This document shows positions 11,002 through 22,357 of a stretch of DNA of 64,000 nt, in pieces. The DNA is from Typhlomys cinereus (taxonomy: Eukaryota; Chordata; Mammalia; Rodentia; Platacanthomyidae): positions 226,001-290,000 of the forward strand of contig JALPQD010000636.1 in assembly GCA_023101885.1 (NCBI GenBank). Reading direction: 5' to 3'. The position numbers and the translations under genes were made by a program. The notes beneath the pieces were generated by a model. The model made no database searches. It worked only from the letters and a program-made list of their open reading frames with translations, and had not been told where the DNA came from. Each line of letters starts with the position of its first letter. Position 1 is the first letter of the stretch.

Positions 11002-14000
11002 CTAGGATCCACCTATTCGGGAATACATATGGTGCTTAATTTTCCATGTCTGAGATACTTCACTTAATATAATTGCTTCTAATTCCATCCATTTCCTGGC
11101 AAATTTCATTAATTCATCATTTTTGATGGCTGAGTAGTATTCCACTGTATAAATGTACCACACTTTCCTTATCCACTCACCAACTGTTGGACATTGGGTT
11201 GATTCCCTGACTTTGCTATTGTAAACAGTGCTGCTATGAACATGGTCGTGCTTGTGTTATCAAAGTGATTTTTGCTTTATGGGGGGTTATTCCCAAAAGT
11301 GGAACAGCAGGGTCAAATGGCATTTCAATCATTCATTTATTTATGAATCACCAGACGGCTCCCCAGAATGGTTGTATGAGCCTGCATTCCCACCAGCAAT
11401 GTAGGAGAGTTCCTCTCGCTCCACATACTCTCCAGCATTTGATGTTGTTTGTATTGTAGATTTTTGCCATCCTGACCAGGCTGAGATGATATCTCAGGGA
11501 AGTATTGATTTGCATTTCCCTGATGGCTAAGGATGTGGAGCATTTTTTAAGATATTTGTTAGACATTTTAATTTCTTCCCTGGTAAAGTTTCTTTTTAGT
11601 TCCATGGCCCATTTTCTAATTGGCCCATTTGTTTCCTTGGTGTTTAATTTTATAAGTTCTTTGAGCACTCTGGATAATAGAGCTCTATCAGACATTTGAT
11701 TAGTGAAGATTTCCTCCCATTCTGGGGTTGCCTTTGTGCTTGAGTTACAATCTCTTTATCTGAAAAGCAGCTCTTTAATTTCACAAGATCCCATCTGTTG
11801 AGTGTTGATTCTAGTGACTGTACTATTGGATTTACATTTAGGAACTGTTGGCCTAGTCCAGTGAGTTCAAGGGTCTTCCCTATCCTTTCAACCATGGTTT
11901 TTATGGTCTCTGGCCTTATATCGAGGTCCTTGATCCATTTGGAATTAATTCTAGTACATGGTGACAAGTACGGGTCCAGTTTTAATCTTCTGCATGCGAA
12001 TATACAGTTTTGCCAGCAGCATTTGTTGAAGATGCTGTTCTTTTTCCATTGTACTTTTGGGGCCCCTTTGTCAAAGATCAAATGGCTGTAGTTGTGTGGG
12101 CTTATATCTGGGTCTTCAACTCTTATCTATTGATCTGTGTGTCCATTTTGGAGCCAATACCAGGCTGTTCTTACAACTATGGATTTGAAGTATAGACTAA
12201 GGTTTCGTATGGTAATACCTCCAGCAGTGTTTTTGATACTCAGGATTGTTTTTGCTATCCTGGGTCTTTTGTGTCTCCATATGAATTTTGAGATTGTTTG
12301 GTCAACTTCTTTAAAGAATTGCTTTGGGATTTTAATTGGTATAACGTTGAATTTGTATATTGCCTTTGGTAGGATGGTCATTTTTACGATATTGATTCTG
12401 CCAATCGGGAACATGGGAGGTCTTTCCCCTTCTGGTGTCTTCTGCAATTTCTTTCTTTAAGGTTTTAAAGTTTTCATTGTAAAGGTCTTTTACCTCCTTG
12501 GTTAGGTTTATACCAAGGTATTTCATTTTTTTAGGGGCTATAGTAAATGGGATTGTTTCTCTCAGGGCTTTTTCACTTCTTTCATTCTGGGCATATAGGA
12601 AGGCCTCTGATTTTTGCACATTTATTTTGTATCCTGCCACCCTGCGGAACTTCTCAATTAGTTCCAGGAGCTTCCTGGTGGAGTTTTTGGGATCCCTCAG
12701 GTATAAGATCATGTCATCTGCAAATAGGTATAGCTTGACTTCTTCCTTGCCGATTTGAATCCCTCTTATGTCCCTTTCTTGTCTTATGGCTTCAGCTAAG
12801 ACTTCAAGTACAATATTGAATCGAAGTGGTGAGAGTGGACAGCCTTGTCTAGTTCCTGATCGAAGTGGGAATGCTTCCAATTGTTCCCCATTGAGCATAA
12901 TCCTTGCTGTGGGCTTGTTGTATACAGCTTTTATTATATTGATAAAGGTTCCTTCCATTCCTACTGTCTCTAGCGTTTTGATCATAAAAGGCTGTTGGGT
13001 CTTGTCAAAAGCTTTTTCTGCATCTATCGAGAGTATCATGTGGTCTTGGACTTTGGACTGGTTTACATGATGAATTACATTTATTGATTTGCGTATGTTG
13101 AACCAACCTTGTGTGCCGGGGATGAAGTCTACTTGGTCCCCTTGAATAATCTTTTTAATACATTTTTGAATCCAATTTGTTAAAACTTTGTTGAGAATCT
13201 TTGCATCTGTGTTCATCAGAGAGATTGGCCTATAGTTTTCTTTATTAAGTGAGTCTTTATTAATTTTTGGGATTAAAATGATATTAGCTTCTTAGAAGGA
13301 ATTTGGTAATATTCCCTGCTCTGCTATTTGATGGAACAGTTTAAGGAGTATTGGTATTATTAACTCCTGAAATGTCTGGTAGAACTTTGTGCTGAATCCA
13401 TCTGGTCCAGGGCATTTTTTGGTGGGAAGATTCAAGATTACTTCCTCAATTTCCTAATATGTTGTAGGACTACTTAAATAATTCACAACTTTCTGATTCA
13501 ATTTAGGTAAGTTGTGTTTACTTAGAAATTCATCCATCTCTTTTGTGTTGTCAAACTTCACAGAGTATAAGTTTTTGAAATATGATGTTATAATTCTCTG
13601 GATTTCTTGGGTATCAGTAGTCATAACTCCATGTTCATTTCTAATTTTCTTGATTTGGGTTTTCTCTCTCTTGCTTTTGGTTAATTTAGCTAGGGGTGTA
13701 TCAATCTTATTGATTTTTTCAAAGAATCAGCTTTTTGACTGGTTGATTTTCTCTATCGTTTTCTTAATCTCGATTTCAGATATTTCTCCCATTATTTTGC
13801 TAATCTCCTCTCTTCTACTACTTTTGGGATCAAATTGCTCTAGTTTCTCTTAAGCTTTAAGCTGCATTGTTAAGTTGTTTATTTCTGATGTTTCCATTTT
13901 TTTTTTAATGTAGGCATTAAGAGCTATGAACTTACCTCTTAGGACAGCTTTCATTGTGTCCCAGAGATTTTGGTAAGTTGTGTTTTCATTATCATTTGCT

Positions 14001-14792
14001 TTCAGGAAATCTTGAATTTCCACTTTAATTTCTTCCTGAATGCAGTTCTCATTCAGCATCATTTTGTTAAGTTTCCAGGAGTTAGTGTATTTTCTCTTGT
14101 TTGTTGTGTTGTGGATGTCCATCTTTAGGCCGTGGTGGTCTGATATGGCACAAGTTAGAATTTCAACTATTTTGTATATGTGTAGATTCGTTTTGTGGCC
14201 CAATATGTGATCTATTTTGGAGAAAGTTCTGTGTGCTGCTGAGAAAAATGTGTATTCTTTGGTGCGTGGGTGAAAAGTTCAATATAGATCTGTAAGGTCC
14301 ATTTCTTTAAGGGTTTGATTAAGTTCCAAAGTGTCTCTGTTAAGCTTTTGACCTGTTGATCTATCCCATGTTGAGAGGGCGGTGTTGAAGTCCCCAAGAA
14401 TTATATTTTGGGGGTTAATTTCTTGCTTTAGATGCTGGAGGGTTTGCTTAGTGAATGTGGAGGGGCCCGTATTGGGTGCATATATGTTCAGTTTTGTGAA
14501 GTCTTCCTGGTGAATTGTACCTGTGACTAAAATGTAGTATCCATCTGTGTCTCTTATAATTTTCTTTGGTTTGAAGTCCACTTTGTGATATCATAATGGC
14601 TACCCCTGTCTGTTTTCTGCTTCCATTTTCTTGTAGAATTGTTGACCAGCCTTTCATTCTTAGGATGTGCCTATCTTTTGTGCTGAGATGGGTTTCCTGC
14701 AAGCAGCAGATTGATGGATTGTGATTTTTAATCCGAGTTTGTAATCTGTGTCTCTTGATCGGTTAGTTAATTCCATTAACATTTAGTGTCAT
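11002..14792 (-). pseudogene. L1 ORF2 pseudogene of L1-J, nearly full length
   Basis: About 1,260 codons, close to the usual ORF2 length. I took the start as the ATG at 14792-14790, which opens with MTLNVNGIN, typical of the ORF2 N-terminus; an upstream start is possible. The endonuclease part (about 14000-14700) has GDFNTALS and an intact SDH triplet. The RT part has FADD at 12713-12724. The C-terminal region follows to a TAG at 11004-11002. Open pieces of 294, 143, 115 and 117 residues lie in different frames, so the gene carries several frameshifts and cannot make a full protein. Confidence 0.93.
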
Positions 14793-14872
14793 AATGGAGA
14801 AACTATTTTTAATTCCAGACATTTATTATGTTTAGTAGTTTTTATAACTATATTGCTTCGCTTTTAATGGTG

Positions 14873-15936
14873 TTATACTTGCCTTCTGTTCTCCTGGATA
14901 TGCCTGTTTTTTTCTTCAAGCTTGAGTATCATTTCCAGCAATTTTTGAAGGCCTGGTTTGGTGGACATGTATCCCTTCAAGTTGTCTTTGTGCTGAAAGA
15001 TTTTTCTTTCTCCCTCGATCATGACGGATAGTTTTGCTGGGTAAATCAGCCTGGGTTGACATTTTTGCTCATTCAATACTTGAAGTATGTCTCCCCAAGC
15101 TCTTCTTGCTTTTACTGTTTCGACTGAGAAGTCATTTTTTATTTTAATAGGTTTATCTTTAAAAGTGACTTGTTTCTTCTCTCTTGAAGCTTTCAGCACC
15201 AGTTCTTTATCTTGAATGTGGAGTGTTTTAACTATTATTTGCTGTGGCGAGCTTCTGTTTTGGTCATATCTGTTTTGGGTGCAGAATGCCTCTTGTATAT
15301 GTATGGGCCTCTCTTTTTTTAGATGAGGAAAGTTTTCCTTGATGATCATTTGAAAAATTTCCTCAGGGGTGGTATTTTGAGATTCTTGCTCTGGTATTCC
15401 ATGAATACGCATGTTAGGCTTCTTCTGGGTGTCCCATATCTCCTGAACATTTCTCTCAAGTATCCTTTTGGCTTTAACAACCTCTTCCATTGAGCTGGTT
15501 AATACTCCCACTTTATCTTCAAGGTCTGAAATTCTGTTTTCTGCTTCGTTAGTTCTGCTCATAAGATTCTCTGTGGAGTTCTGGGCTAAAGATAACTTGT
15601 CTTTTGCTCAGTTTTAAACTCTGCTTGAGTCTGTTTTAACTGCTCTATGCCTTGTTTTGTTTCTTGCACTGTTTTTCTCAACTCCTCCAAGTGTCTGTTG
15701 TGTTCCTCTTCAAAGCAATTGATTCGATTATTTAATTCCTCCCGGATTTCCTCTTTCATAGTATTGAACTTGGTAATGATCATATTTTGAAAGTTGTTAT
15801 CCTGGGTCAGGCTTTCATGGCCATTTTCCGTGAGTTTGTTCTGATTGGAGTCTAACATTTTGGGATTAATTCCTTCAGTGGGAGATTTGTTTACTTGAGT
15901 GTTGTTTCTCATGGATTTGCACTTTGACTTTGGCAT
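14873..15936 (-). pseudogene. L1 ORF1 pseudogene of L1-J (one frameshift)
   Basis: About 354 codons. ORF1 protein is the trimeric RNA-binding chaperone of the L1 RNP. The first 116 residues are open (15936-15586), starting MPKSKCKS and rich in Glu/Lys/Asn heptad-like sequence as expected for the coiled coil. A one-base deletion near 15590, compared with the sister copy at 38600, shifts the frame. The remaining 229 residues are open from 15562 to 14873. They contain the end of the coil, the RRM landmark MRIHGIPEQ and the basic C-terminal domain. Only this frameshift breaks it, so it is one of the best preserved coding stretches here. Confidence 0.92.
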
Positions 15937-16326
15937 TGTCGTTTTAACTCTAAAGATCTTTCAATTTCTGTGTGTTTTACACTTAACTGAATTATTTAGT
16001 CTGTGGTCCTGGGGGTGGGCAGGGACAGAGCTTACCTAGGTAGAGGTGAGTCCAGGCTGGACTGCAAGCGTCCCGGGTGGAGGAGTGGGGGAAGGGAGGA
16101 TGGGGTGTCGGTGGGGCGCTGTTTAACCTGGGGGAGCTGGGGCTGCCTGGGCGCAAGGGGGCGTCCTCCTCACTTGCCCTGCACGGCTCCGGCTGGATGG
16201 TCGGAGGAGCTCAGTCCCTTGGGCTGCCTGGGGTTCTGGGAATGGGCGGGGTCAGAGATTACCTAGGTCGTGGTGAGGCCCGGCTGGACCACGCGCGTCC
16301 AGGGCGGCGGAGTGGCGGAAGGGGGC
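15937..16326 (-). promoter_or_regulatory. L1-J 5' UTR, CpG-rich with monomer-like repeats
   Basis: The 80 bases next to ORF1 are AT-rich and resemble the equivalent part of the L1 at 33,949-39,778. Beyond about 16010 the sequence becomes GC- and CpG-rich. A segment of about 83 bp starting at 16017 recurs at 16244 (landmarks 'ttacctagg', 'gtgag', 'ggctgga'), giving a 227-bp period and about 1.4 copies. Mouse L1 promoters of the A, Tf and Gf types are known to be tandem monomers, and this looks like an analogous promoter. Transcription would run leftwards. Confidence 0.8.
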
Positions 16327-17269
16327 TCTTTTTTTTATTATACATTTTCCATCATTATTTCCGCTCATATAAACCCAATAGGTACACCAGTTCCCTCCCT
16401 CCCTCCTCCTCCCCCCGAAACCCTTGCTCCCCCTCCCCTCACCCCTCCCTCCCCATGCCCCAGTGCCTCCACCCCCAATTCCCAGAGAGTCCTTTATTGT
16501 GCATGCCTGACTCTCCTCTGGGCCCTCCTCTCCAATGAAGTACAAGAACCCAGTGGCATTTCCCTGAACCCTTTCCCGTGTTCCCCTTAAGCATAGGAAC
16601 ACTACTGTGGCTGTCAATCCCTTGCCTCCAAGGATCTTCGTGCCTTTAGCAAATGCTAGACTTTGTGAGGTCGATAGTGTGTTGGACATTGCGCAGGGCA
16701 TGCAAAGTCTTATTATGATTTCTTCGGCCCTAACTTGTGTGGAGTATCTTGCAAATCATTGCTCTTCCCATCCTTGTGCTCTTACAATCTTACTGCCCCC
16801 TCTTCCGCAAATTTCCCTGAGCTTCAGGATTGGGAGATATTAGGCTGGCCTAGTTCTAGGTCGTTGATATAGAGTCTCTGAAGTTCTGGATTGTGGTTTG
16901 TTGATTTTCTTTTGCAGTTTTGCTGCTCCTGCAATGCCCTTCACTCCATCCTGATGGGCACTGTATGTCACCCCCTGGCCAGAGACAAAAAGCTGTTAAA
17001 CTAGAGTCTTATTATAAGAGCACATTCAAGGGTAGATGTAATAAAAGTAGGAAACCTCATTGAGGGAGGGGTCAATCACCCATTTGCAAAATGGTTAATT
17101 TTTATCTGCCAGACTATATGCCCTCCCCTTCCAGTGAGATCATACCCCCTCAGTTGAAAATGATCAGGAATGAACGTCTGTGAACTTAACCAGGTGTCAC
17201 ATTACTTACTTGCAGTCCTTGATGGAGGCCTATTTCCTCTGCTGTAACATGGTCACTCCTCCCCTTGTT
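16327..17269 (-). mobile_element. L1 3' UTR fragment (L1-K)
   Basis: A T-rich end ('tttttttattatacatttt'), the C-rich tract and about 900 bp of 3' UTR matching L1-J and L1-I in antisense. It is 5'-truncated before reaching ORF2 and abuts a second, older L1 3' end at 17270. Confidence 0.9.
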
Positions 17270-18228
17270 TCTGTTTCTTTTTTTATCTATTTATTTACTT
17301 TTTCCACTCATACAAACTTAATAGGTACCGCATTCCCCACCCTCCCTCGACCCCTCCTTGGATCCCTTTGCTCCCTCCCCCGTTTTCCATTTCCTTTCCC
17401 CCCTCTCTCCCTTTCTCCCATTGTCCCCCTGCCCCCCCCATCCTTGGAGCATTCTTTAGTGTGCATGGCAAACTTCCCTCTGGGTCCTCCTCTCTGATAA
17501 GGTATAAGGACTCACCAGCATTAACTAGAGCTCTTTTCTGTGTTCCCCTTTAGTATAGGAACACGATTGTGGCTGTTAATCCCTTGCCTCTAAGGATCCT
17601 AGTGCCTGTGATCCATGCTGGACTTTGAGGGGGTCAATGATATGTTGGTCGTTGTGCAGGTCATGCAAAGTCCTATTATGATTACTTTACCTTAATTTGT
17701 GTGGAGTATCTTGCATATCATTGCACCTCCCCATCTTTAGGCTATTACAATCTTAACCCCCCCCCTTTGGCAAATTTCTCTGAGCTTTAGGGTGGGGAGA
17801 GATTAGGCTGGCCTTGTTCTAGGTGGTTGATATATAGTCTCTGATGTTCTTAATTGTGGTTTGTTGATTTTTTTTTTCAGTTTTGCTGCTCCTGCACAGC
17901 CCTTAGCTCCATCCTGATGGGTATTGGATGTCATTCTCTGGCCAGAGATAAAAGGCTGTTAAAATAGAGCCTTATCATAAGAGTAGATTCAAAGGTAGAT
18001 GGAATAAGAGTAGGATAGATGGCGGTGAGGGGGGAGATCAGTCTCCCATTTGCAAAATGCATACCTTCTATCTGCCATACTGTATGCTCTCCCTTTCTGG
18101 TGAGATCATATCCCATCAGTTGCAAGTGGGCAGGAAGGAAAGCCTGTCAGCTTAACCAGATATCTCATTACTTACTTGTAGTACTTGATGGTGGCCTATT
18201 TTATCTGTTGTAGCATGATCCCCTCTCT
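17270..18228 (-). mobile_element. Older L1 3' UTR fragment (L1-L)
   Basis: The same 3' UTR architecture, but the sequence is closer to L1-E (6,267-7,511): it shares 'ggatccctttgctccctccc'-like wording and the 'caggtcatgcaa' variant. It therefore belongs to a different subfamily from the neighbouring L1-K. It is truncated within the 3' UTR. Confidence 0.88.
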
Positions 18229-18524
18229 CCTGGGCTAGACATATAAATATTTGTATCCCCTTCCAATATATTTCATTTTCAGACATTGTTAGTATATATT
18301 TCTAGGCTGGCCCAAAACTTTGTGATCATATATTGAAATTGGTCACCATTTCTTCTTCGTCTCATCCAGGGTCACAATTCCTCAATCTTTTTTTAAATTT
18401 TTTTTTCCTCAATCAAATAAGCTCAAGAGGTATCCAAGTCTTCTCCCTTCCTCAACCTCTCCCCAGTCCCCACTTGCCTTCTCACCCACATTTTCCCTTC
18501 CTTCCACCCCTCCCTCTCCTTCTC
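18229..18524 (-). mobile_element. Unassigned spacer and polypyrimidine L1 3' UTR fragment
   Basis: I recognise nothing in 18229-18374. From about 18375 to 18524 the DNA is T-rich and then a C/T-rich tract, with 'aagctcaagaggta' resembling the tail-proximal end of an old L1 3' UTR in minus orientation. It is joined directly to L1 ORF2 sequence at about 18525, which is the left edge of the tandem array. Confidence 0.5.
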
Positions 18525-19486
18525 TAAAGATTGAAGTTTCATTGTTAATTACTTGTGACACTTCGTTTTTGTTGTTTTTTTTTTTTTTGATATGGCATTG
18601 AGTGCTGTAAATTTCCATCTTAGGACAGTTTTCATAGTGTCCCAGAGAAGTTGATATGTTGTGTTTTCATTATCATTCACTACCAGGAATTTTTGAATTT
18701 CCTTTCTGACGTCTTCATGAACCTATTCCTTGTTCAGTATCATGATTTTGAATTCCCAAGACACAGAGTATTTTCTGGCATTTGTTTTGTTGCAGATGTT
18801 TAGCTTTATTCCATGGTGATCTGAAAAGGTAGAGGCTATAATTACAACTTTCCCATTTATTGGAGACTCATTTTTGTCCCATTTTGGAGAAAGTTCCTAC
18901 TTTGGAGAAAGTTCCTGGGCTGCTGAGAAGAATTTGTATTCTTTGGTGTTTGGATGAAAGGTTGGGTAGACATCGGTCAGGTCCATTGGGATAATAGTTT
19001 GACTCAGCTTCAATGTGTCTCTGTTGTGTGTTTGGCCTGTTGCCCTGTCCAACTTTGAGAGTGGGATATTGAAGTCCCCTACTATTATCACTTTTGAGGT
19101 TATTTGTTGTTTTAGACATTGTAGTGTTTATGCAATGAACATGGGTAACTTTATATTTAGTGTATGCATGTTCAGTATTGTGGTGTCTTCCTGATGAATC
19201 ATTCCTTTTATTTGTTTTGGTTTAAAGTCTATTTTGTCAGACAGCATAATTCCTAGATCTGCTTGTTTTCTTGATCCATAAGCTTGAAGTATTTTTGACT
19301 AGCCTTTTACTCTGAGAATGCCCCTGATTTTCTGGTTGTGATATATTTCCTGATGGAAGCAGATTGATTGGTTGGGATTTGCAATCCATGTTTGTATCCT
19401 GTGTTTTTATTTTAATGAGTTAATTCCATTTTCTTTTAAAATTATAATTGAGAAATGATTGTTGATTCCTGTCATTTTAAAAGCCT
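18525..19486 (-). pseudogene. L1-7 ORF2 fragment (endonuclease region), R0 copy
   Basis: On the minus strand this encodes the ORF2 N-terminal region, with landmark GDFNIPLS and the following 'FHPNTKEYKFFSAAQ' stretch open from about 19091 to 18897. It starts near ORF2 residue 1 (about 19440) and breaks off at about 18525. It is older than the L1-J type, and multiple stops and frameshifts make it nonfunctional. Confidence 0.85.
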
Positions 19487-19778
19487 TTTATTCAGGGTGT
19501 GTATGTGTGTGTGTGTGTGTGTGAGTCCACGCGCGGGTGTGTATTAGAAGGCACTGCATGGTCCTGTGGAGGACCAAGGGTGACTTTGGGAATCATCATG
19601 GATTATTTCTACATCCTTCTTGCTTTACTCTGGGATTTCTGAGGCTCCACCCACCAGCTCTGGAAATGCAGGACGCTGCCATTTTTGCCTGGTGTTTTTA
19701 TGTGGCACCTGGGATCCGAACTCAGGACATTCTGCTTGTGAGACAGAGTCTTAACCCCTGAGCCATCTCTCCAGCCCC
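19487..19778 (-). mobile_element. tRNA-derived SINE between L1-7 and L1-8, R0 copy
   Basis: The minus-strand head at 19778 reads 'ggggctggagagatggctca', with an A box and a B-box-like 'gagttcggatcc'. A body of about 200 bp follows, and the 3' end is a CA repeat followed by a TGAATAAAA-like tail. The same insertion occupies the same place in R1, R2 and R3, so it predates the array. It is the same family, in opposite orientation, as the private SINEs at 20207 and 28564. Confidence 0.88.
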
Positions 19779-20206
19779 AGAAGCAATTTATCCTGATTCA
19801 GTTTTGGTACATTGTATATGTTTAGAAATACATTCACTTCTTCCCGATTGTCAAATTTGGTACAGTATATATTTTCAGCCTGTGTCCTTTTAATTCTCTG
19901 AAATTCCTTTGCATCATTTGTAAAAGAAGTTTCATCTCTAATCATATTAATTCTGTTTTCTCTCTTCATTTTCATCAATTTGACTGTGGTTTTCTCACTC
20001 TCACCTTTAAAAAAAACAATATTTTTTTTGAGTTTTGTGTTTTTTAAAATATCATTTATTTCCCCCTTATTTATCTTCTTATTTACTACTTTTGAAATTG
20101 GTTTCTTCTTCTTTCCCTAGAACTTTAGTTTGCATTGTTACATTATTTGTTTGTGCTGCTTCTATTGTTTTCATGTCGGGTTTCAGTGCTGAAAACTTTC
20201 CTCTTA

Positions 20207-20484
20207 CGGGGGCTGTAGAGGTGGCTCAGGGGTTAAGCCTCTGCCTTGCAGGTGGAAAGTCCTGAGTTCTGATCCTAACCCCACGTATAGACGCTGGGCA
20301 GAAGCAGGGGCAGCCTGTGTTTCTGGTCCTCCTAGGGAAGAGCCTGTGAAACCCCAGGAAGAGTAAACAAGGAGGTGGTGGAGGCGATCCATGGTGGTTC
20401 CCAAATTCGTCCGTGGTTCTACACAGACACACACACATACATGCACACACACGCTCAACTGAATAAAAAAATTTTTTTTAAAAT
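20207..20484 (+). mobile_element. Private tRNA-derived SINE of R0, with TSD
   Basis: The head has the A-box-like 'tggctcaggggttaagcc' and the B-box-like 'gagttctgatcc', ending in CA repeats and 'ctgaataaaaa'. A 13-bp TSD (aactttcctctta) lies at 20194-20206 and 20485-20497. R1, R2 and R3 lack it at the equivalent place, so it inserted after R0 separated from them. Confidence 0.92.
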
Positions 20485-21454
20485 AACTTTCCTCTTAGGA
20501 TATCTTCATTGTGTCCCACCAATTTGTGTGTGGTGAGCTTTCATTATCATTGTGGTCTAGAGATTTTTTAATGTCCATTTCGATTTCAGCCCAGACCGAT
20601 ATTCTATTCAGTAACATGTTGTTTAGTTTCCAAGCATTTGTTTGTGTACTTTCTGCTCTGTTTACCTTATGGATGTCTAGCTGTATTCCATGGTAATTAG
20701 ACAGAATGCCGGGCACAGTCTCAATTTTCCTGCATTTATGGAGGGTTGTTTTGTGTCTGAGTAAGTCGTTACTTTTGGATATAGATCCATGTAGTGCTGA
20801 AAAGAATGAGTATTCGTTAGTGTTGGGAGGGAAAGTTCCGTAGATGTCAGTCTGGTCCGATGTGTCTCTGTTTGTTTAGTTTGTGACCCTTAAAACTGTT
20901 TGTTGATGAGAATCAGTTGCTAGATAACCTCTGTTGTTGTTATGTTTCGGTAAATTTTTGTCTCATAGGTTTTAGTGTTTAACCAGTGTGCATGGTCGTA
21001 TATTCAGTACGCATGTTTAGAATTGTGAAATCATTTCGCTGGATTGTTCCTTTAATGAATACGTAATATCCCTCTCTTTCTGTTATCATTTGTTTTGGTT
21101 TGAATTATATTTTGTCAGATACTATAATGGCAACTCCTGCTTATTTCCTATTTCCATTTGCTTTGCAGTACCTTTGATCACACCTTCACACTGAAATAGT
21201 GCCTGTTTTTCATGGTTAGGTCTGGGTTTCATGCAGACAGAGAAGTTTTATCCACCTGTTGGCCTATGACTCTTGTTTAGGAAGTTCAGTCCATTGATAC
21301 TTAATTGTAGGCTTCTGATATATTTATCTTTCCCATCAATTTGTGAATTTTGTACTTTTTATTTTGACAGTACATTTTTAGTGGTTGTGCAACATTATTT
21401 TTCCATTCTGGCGTCTTGAGAGTGTTTATTAGTTTTTAAGTTTATAGCATTTTG

Positions 21455-22357
21455 CTAGCATTTTCTGCAGATCCGACATATTGGCCACATCAGCCTCTGA
21501 TTTAATTTTTCATAGAAAATTTTTCATTCACTTCTGAAAATGACTGATAGTTTAGTTGGGTATAACTGCTTGGGTTGGCCTTCATGATCCTTCATAACTT
21601 GAAATATCTGTCTCGAAGTTCTTCTGATTTCAGTTTCCATTGAAAAATTTGTTATTTTGATAGGCTTGCCTTTAAATGTCACGGCTTTTCTCTTTGGAAG
21701 CTCTGAAAACTTTCTCTTTTTTCTGTATCTGCAGTGTTTTGATGATTTCTTGTAACGTGTCTCTATTCTCATACTGTATGTTTGTTTTTTTGGTATACAT
21801 CTTATGGTTGGATCAGTAACACTTTAAGTGTAGAAAATTTTTGGTTATGCTGCTGTGGGAAATAAGTTCTAGAAGGTTTCGTGGGTTTCTTGTTCTGGAA
21901 TTCCATGAATGTGTAAGTGTGGCTTCTTCCTCATGTTCCTATTTTGTTCTCCCATCTTATGCTCCAGTTCTGATTTTCTATGTTCTGTTTGATCAGTTAT
22001 TTTGGTGAGACTTTCTACTGAGGTTTCTTTTGTACTCAGTTTGGTTTTTATTTCAAGTTTTATTTTGGTTTGGGTTTCCTCAACCGTTCTATGCGTACTT
22101 TGATTCCTCCATTATGTACTTCATCCCGTTTAGCTGCTTGTTCGTTGCCTGTTCACATTTCTTTATGCTATCATTCATTTCATCTCATAATTTGTCTTGT
22201 TACTTTGATTTCTTTGATTGTATTAGTAACACACTTTTGGAATTCGTTTTGCTGATTATTGTTTTGATGGCTAGTTTCTAAGAAATTGTTCTCATTGGGA
22301 TCTATCATTACTGGATTGGTTTTTACTTAGGAGATAATTTTTCCTTATATTTGGCAT
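21455..22357 (-). pseudogene. L1-8 ORF1 pseudogene, R0 copy
   Basis: About 300 codons from the ATG at 22357-22355 to a TAG at 21457-21455. The C-terminal third is open and resembles the L1-J ORF1 C-terminus (landmark TFKGKPIKIT). R0 keeps the ATG, whereas R1, R2 and R3 read ACG at that place. Internal frames are disrupted, so no protein is expected. Confidence 0.75.

Larger units (their letters stand above)
9958..16326 (-). mobile_element. Near-full-length LINE-1 (L1-J)
   Basis: A colinear minus-strand L1. In plus coordinates it has a T-rich tail and 3' UTR (9958-11001), ORF2 (11002-14792), a short intergenic part, ORF1 (14873-15936) and a CpG-rich 5' UTR (15937-16326). At about 6.37 kb it is close to full length for the family. 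The 5' end directly abuts the T-rich 3' end of another minus L1 at 16327. I could not define a clear TSD because both junctions are T-rich. Confidence 0.93.

Noticed and set aside
12332..13216. A 294-codon open frame as a host gene
   Set aside because: It is the RT part of the L1-J ORF2, with FADD at 12713-12724 and frameshifts on both sides.
16003..16590. Overlapping open frames of 87-153 codons in GC-rich DNA
   Set aside because: They arise from low stop-codon density in the CpG-rich L1 5' UTR and the C-rich 3' UTR tract. There is no domain, and the frames cross two elements.
20207..20280. Possible tRNA gene (A- and B-box-like motifs)
   Set aside because: The boxes belong to a SINE head with an A-rich tail and TSDs. 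No clover-leaf-forming 3' half is seen.
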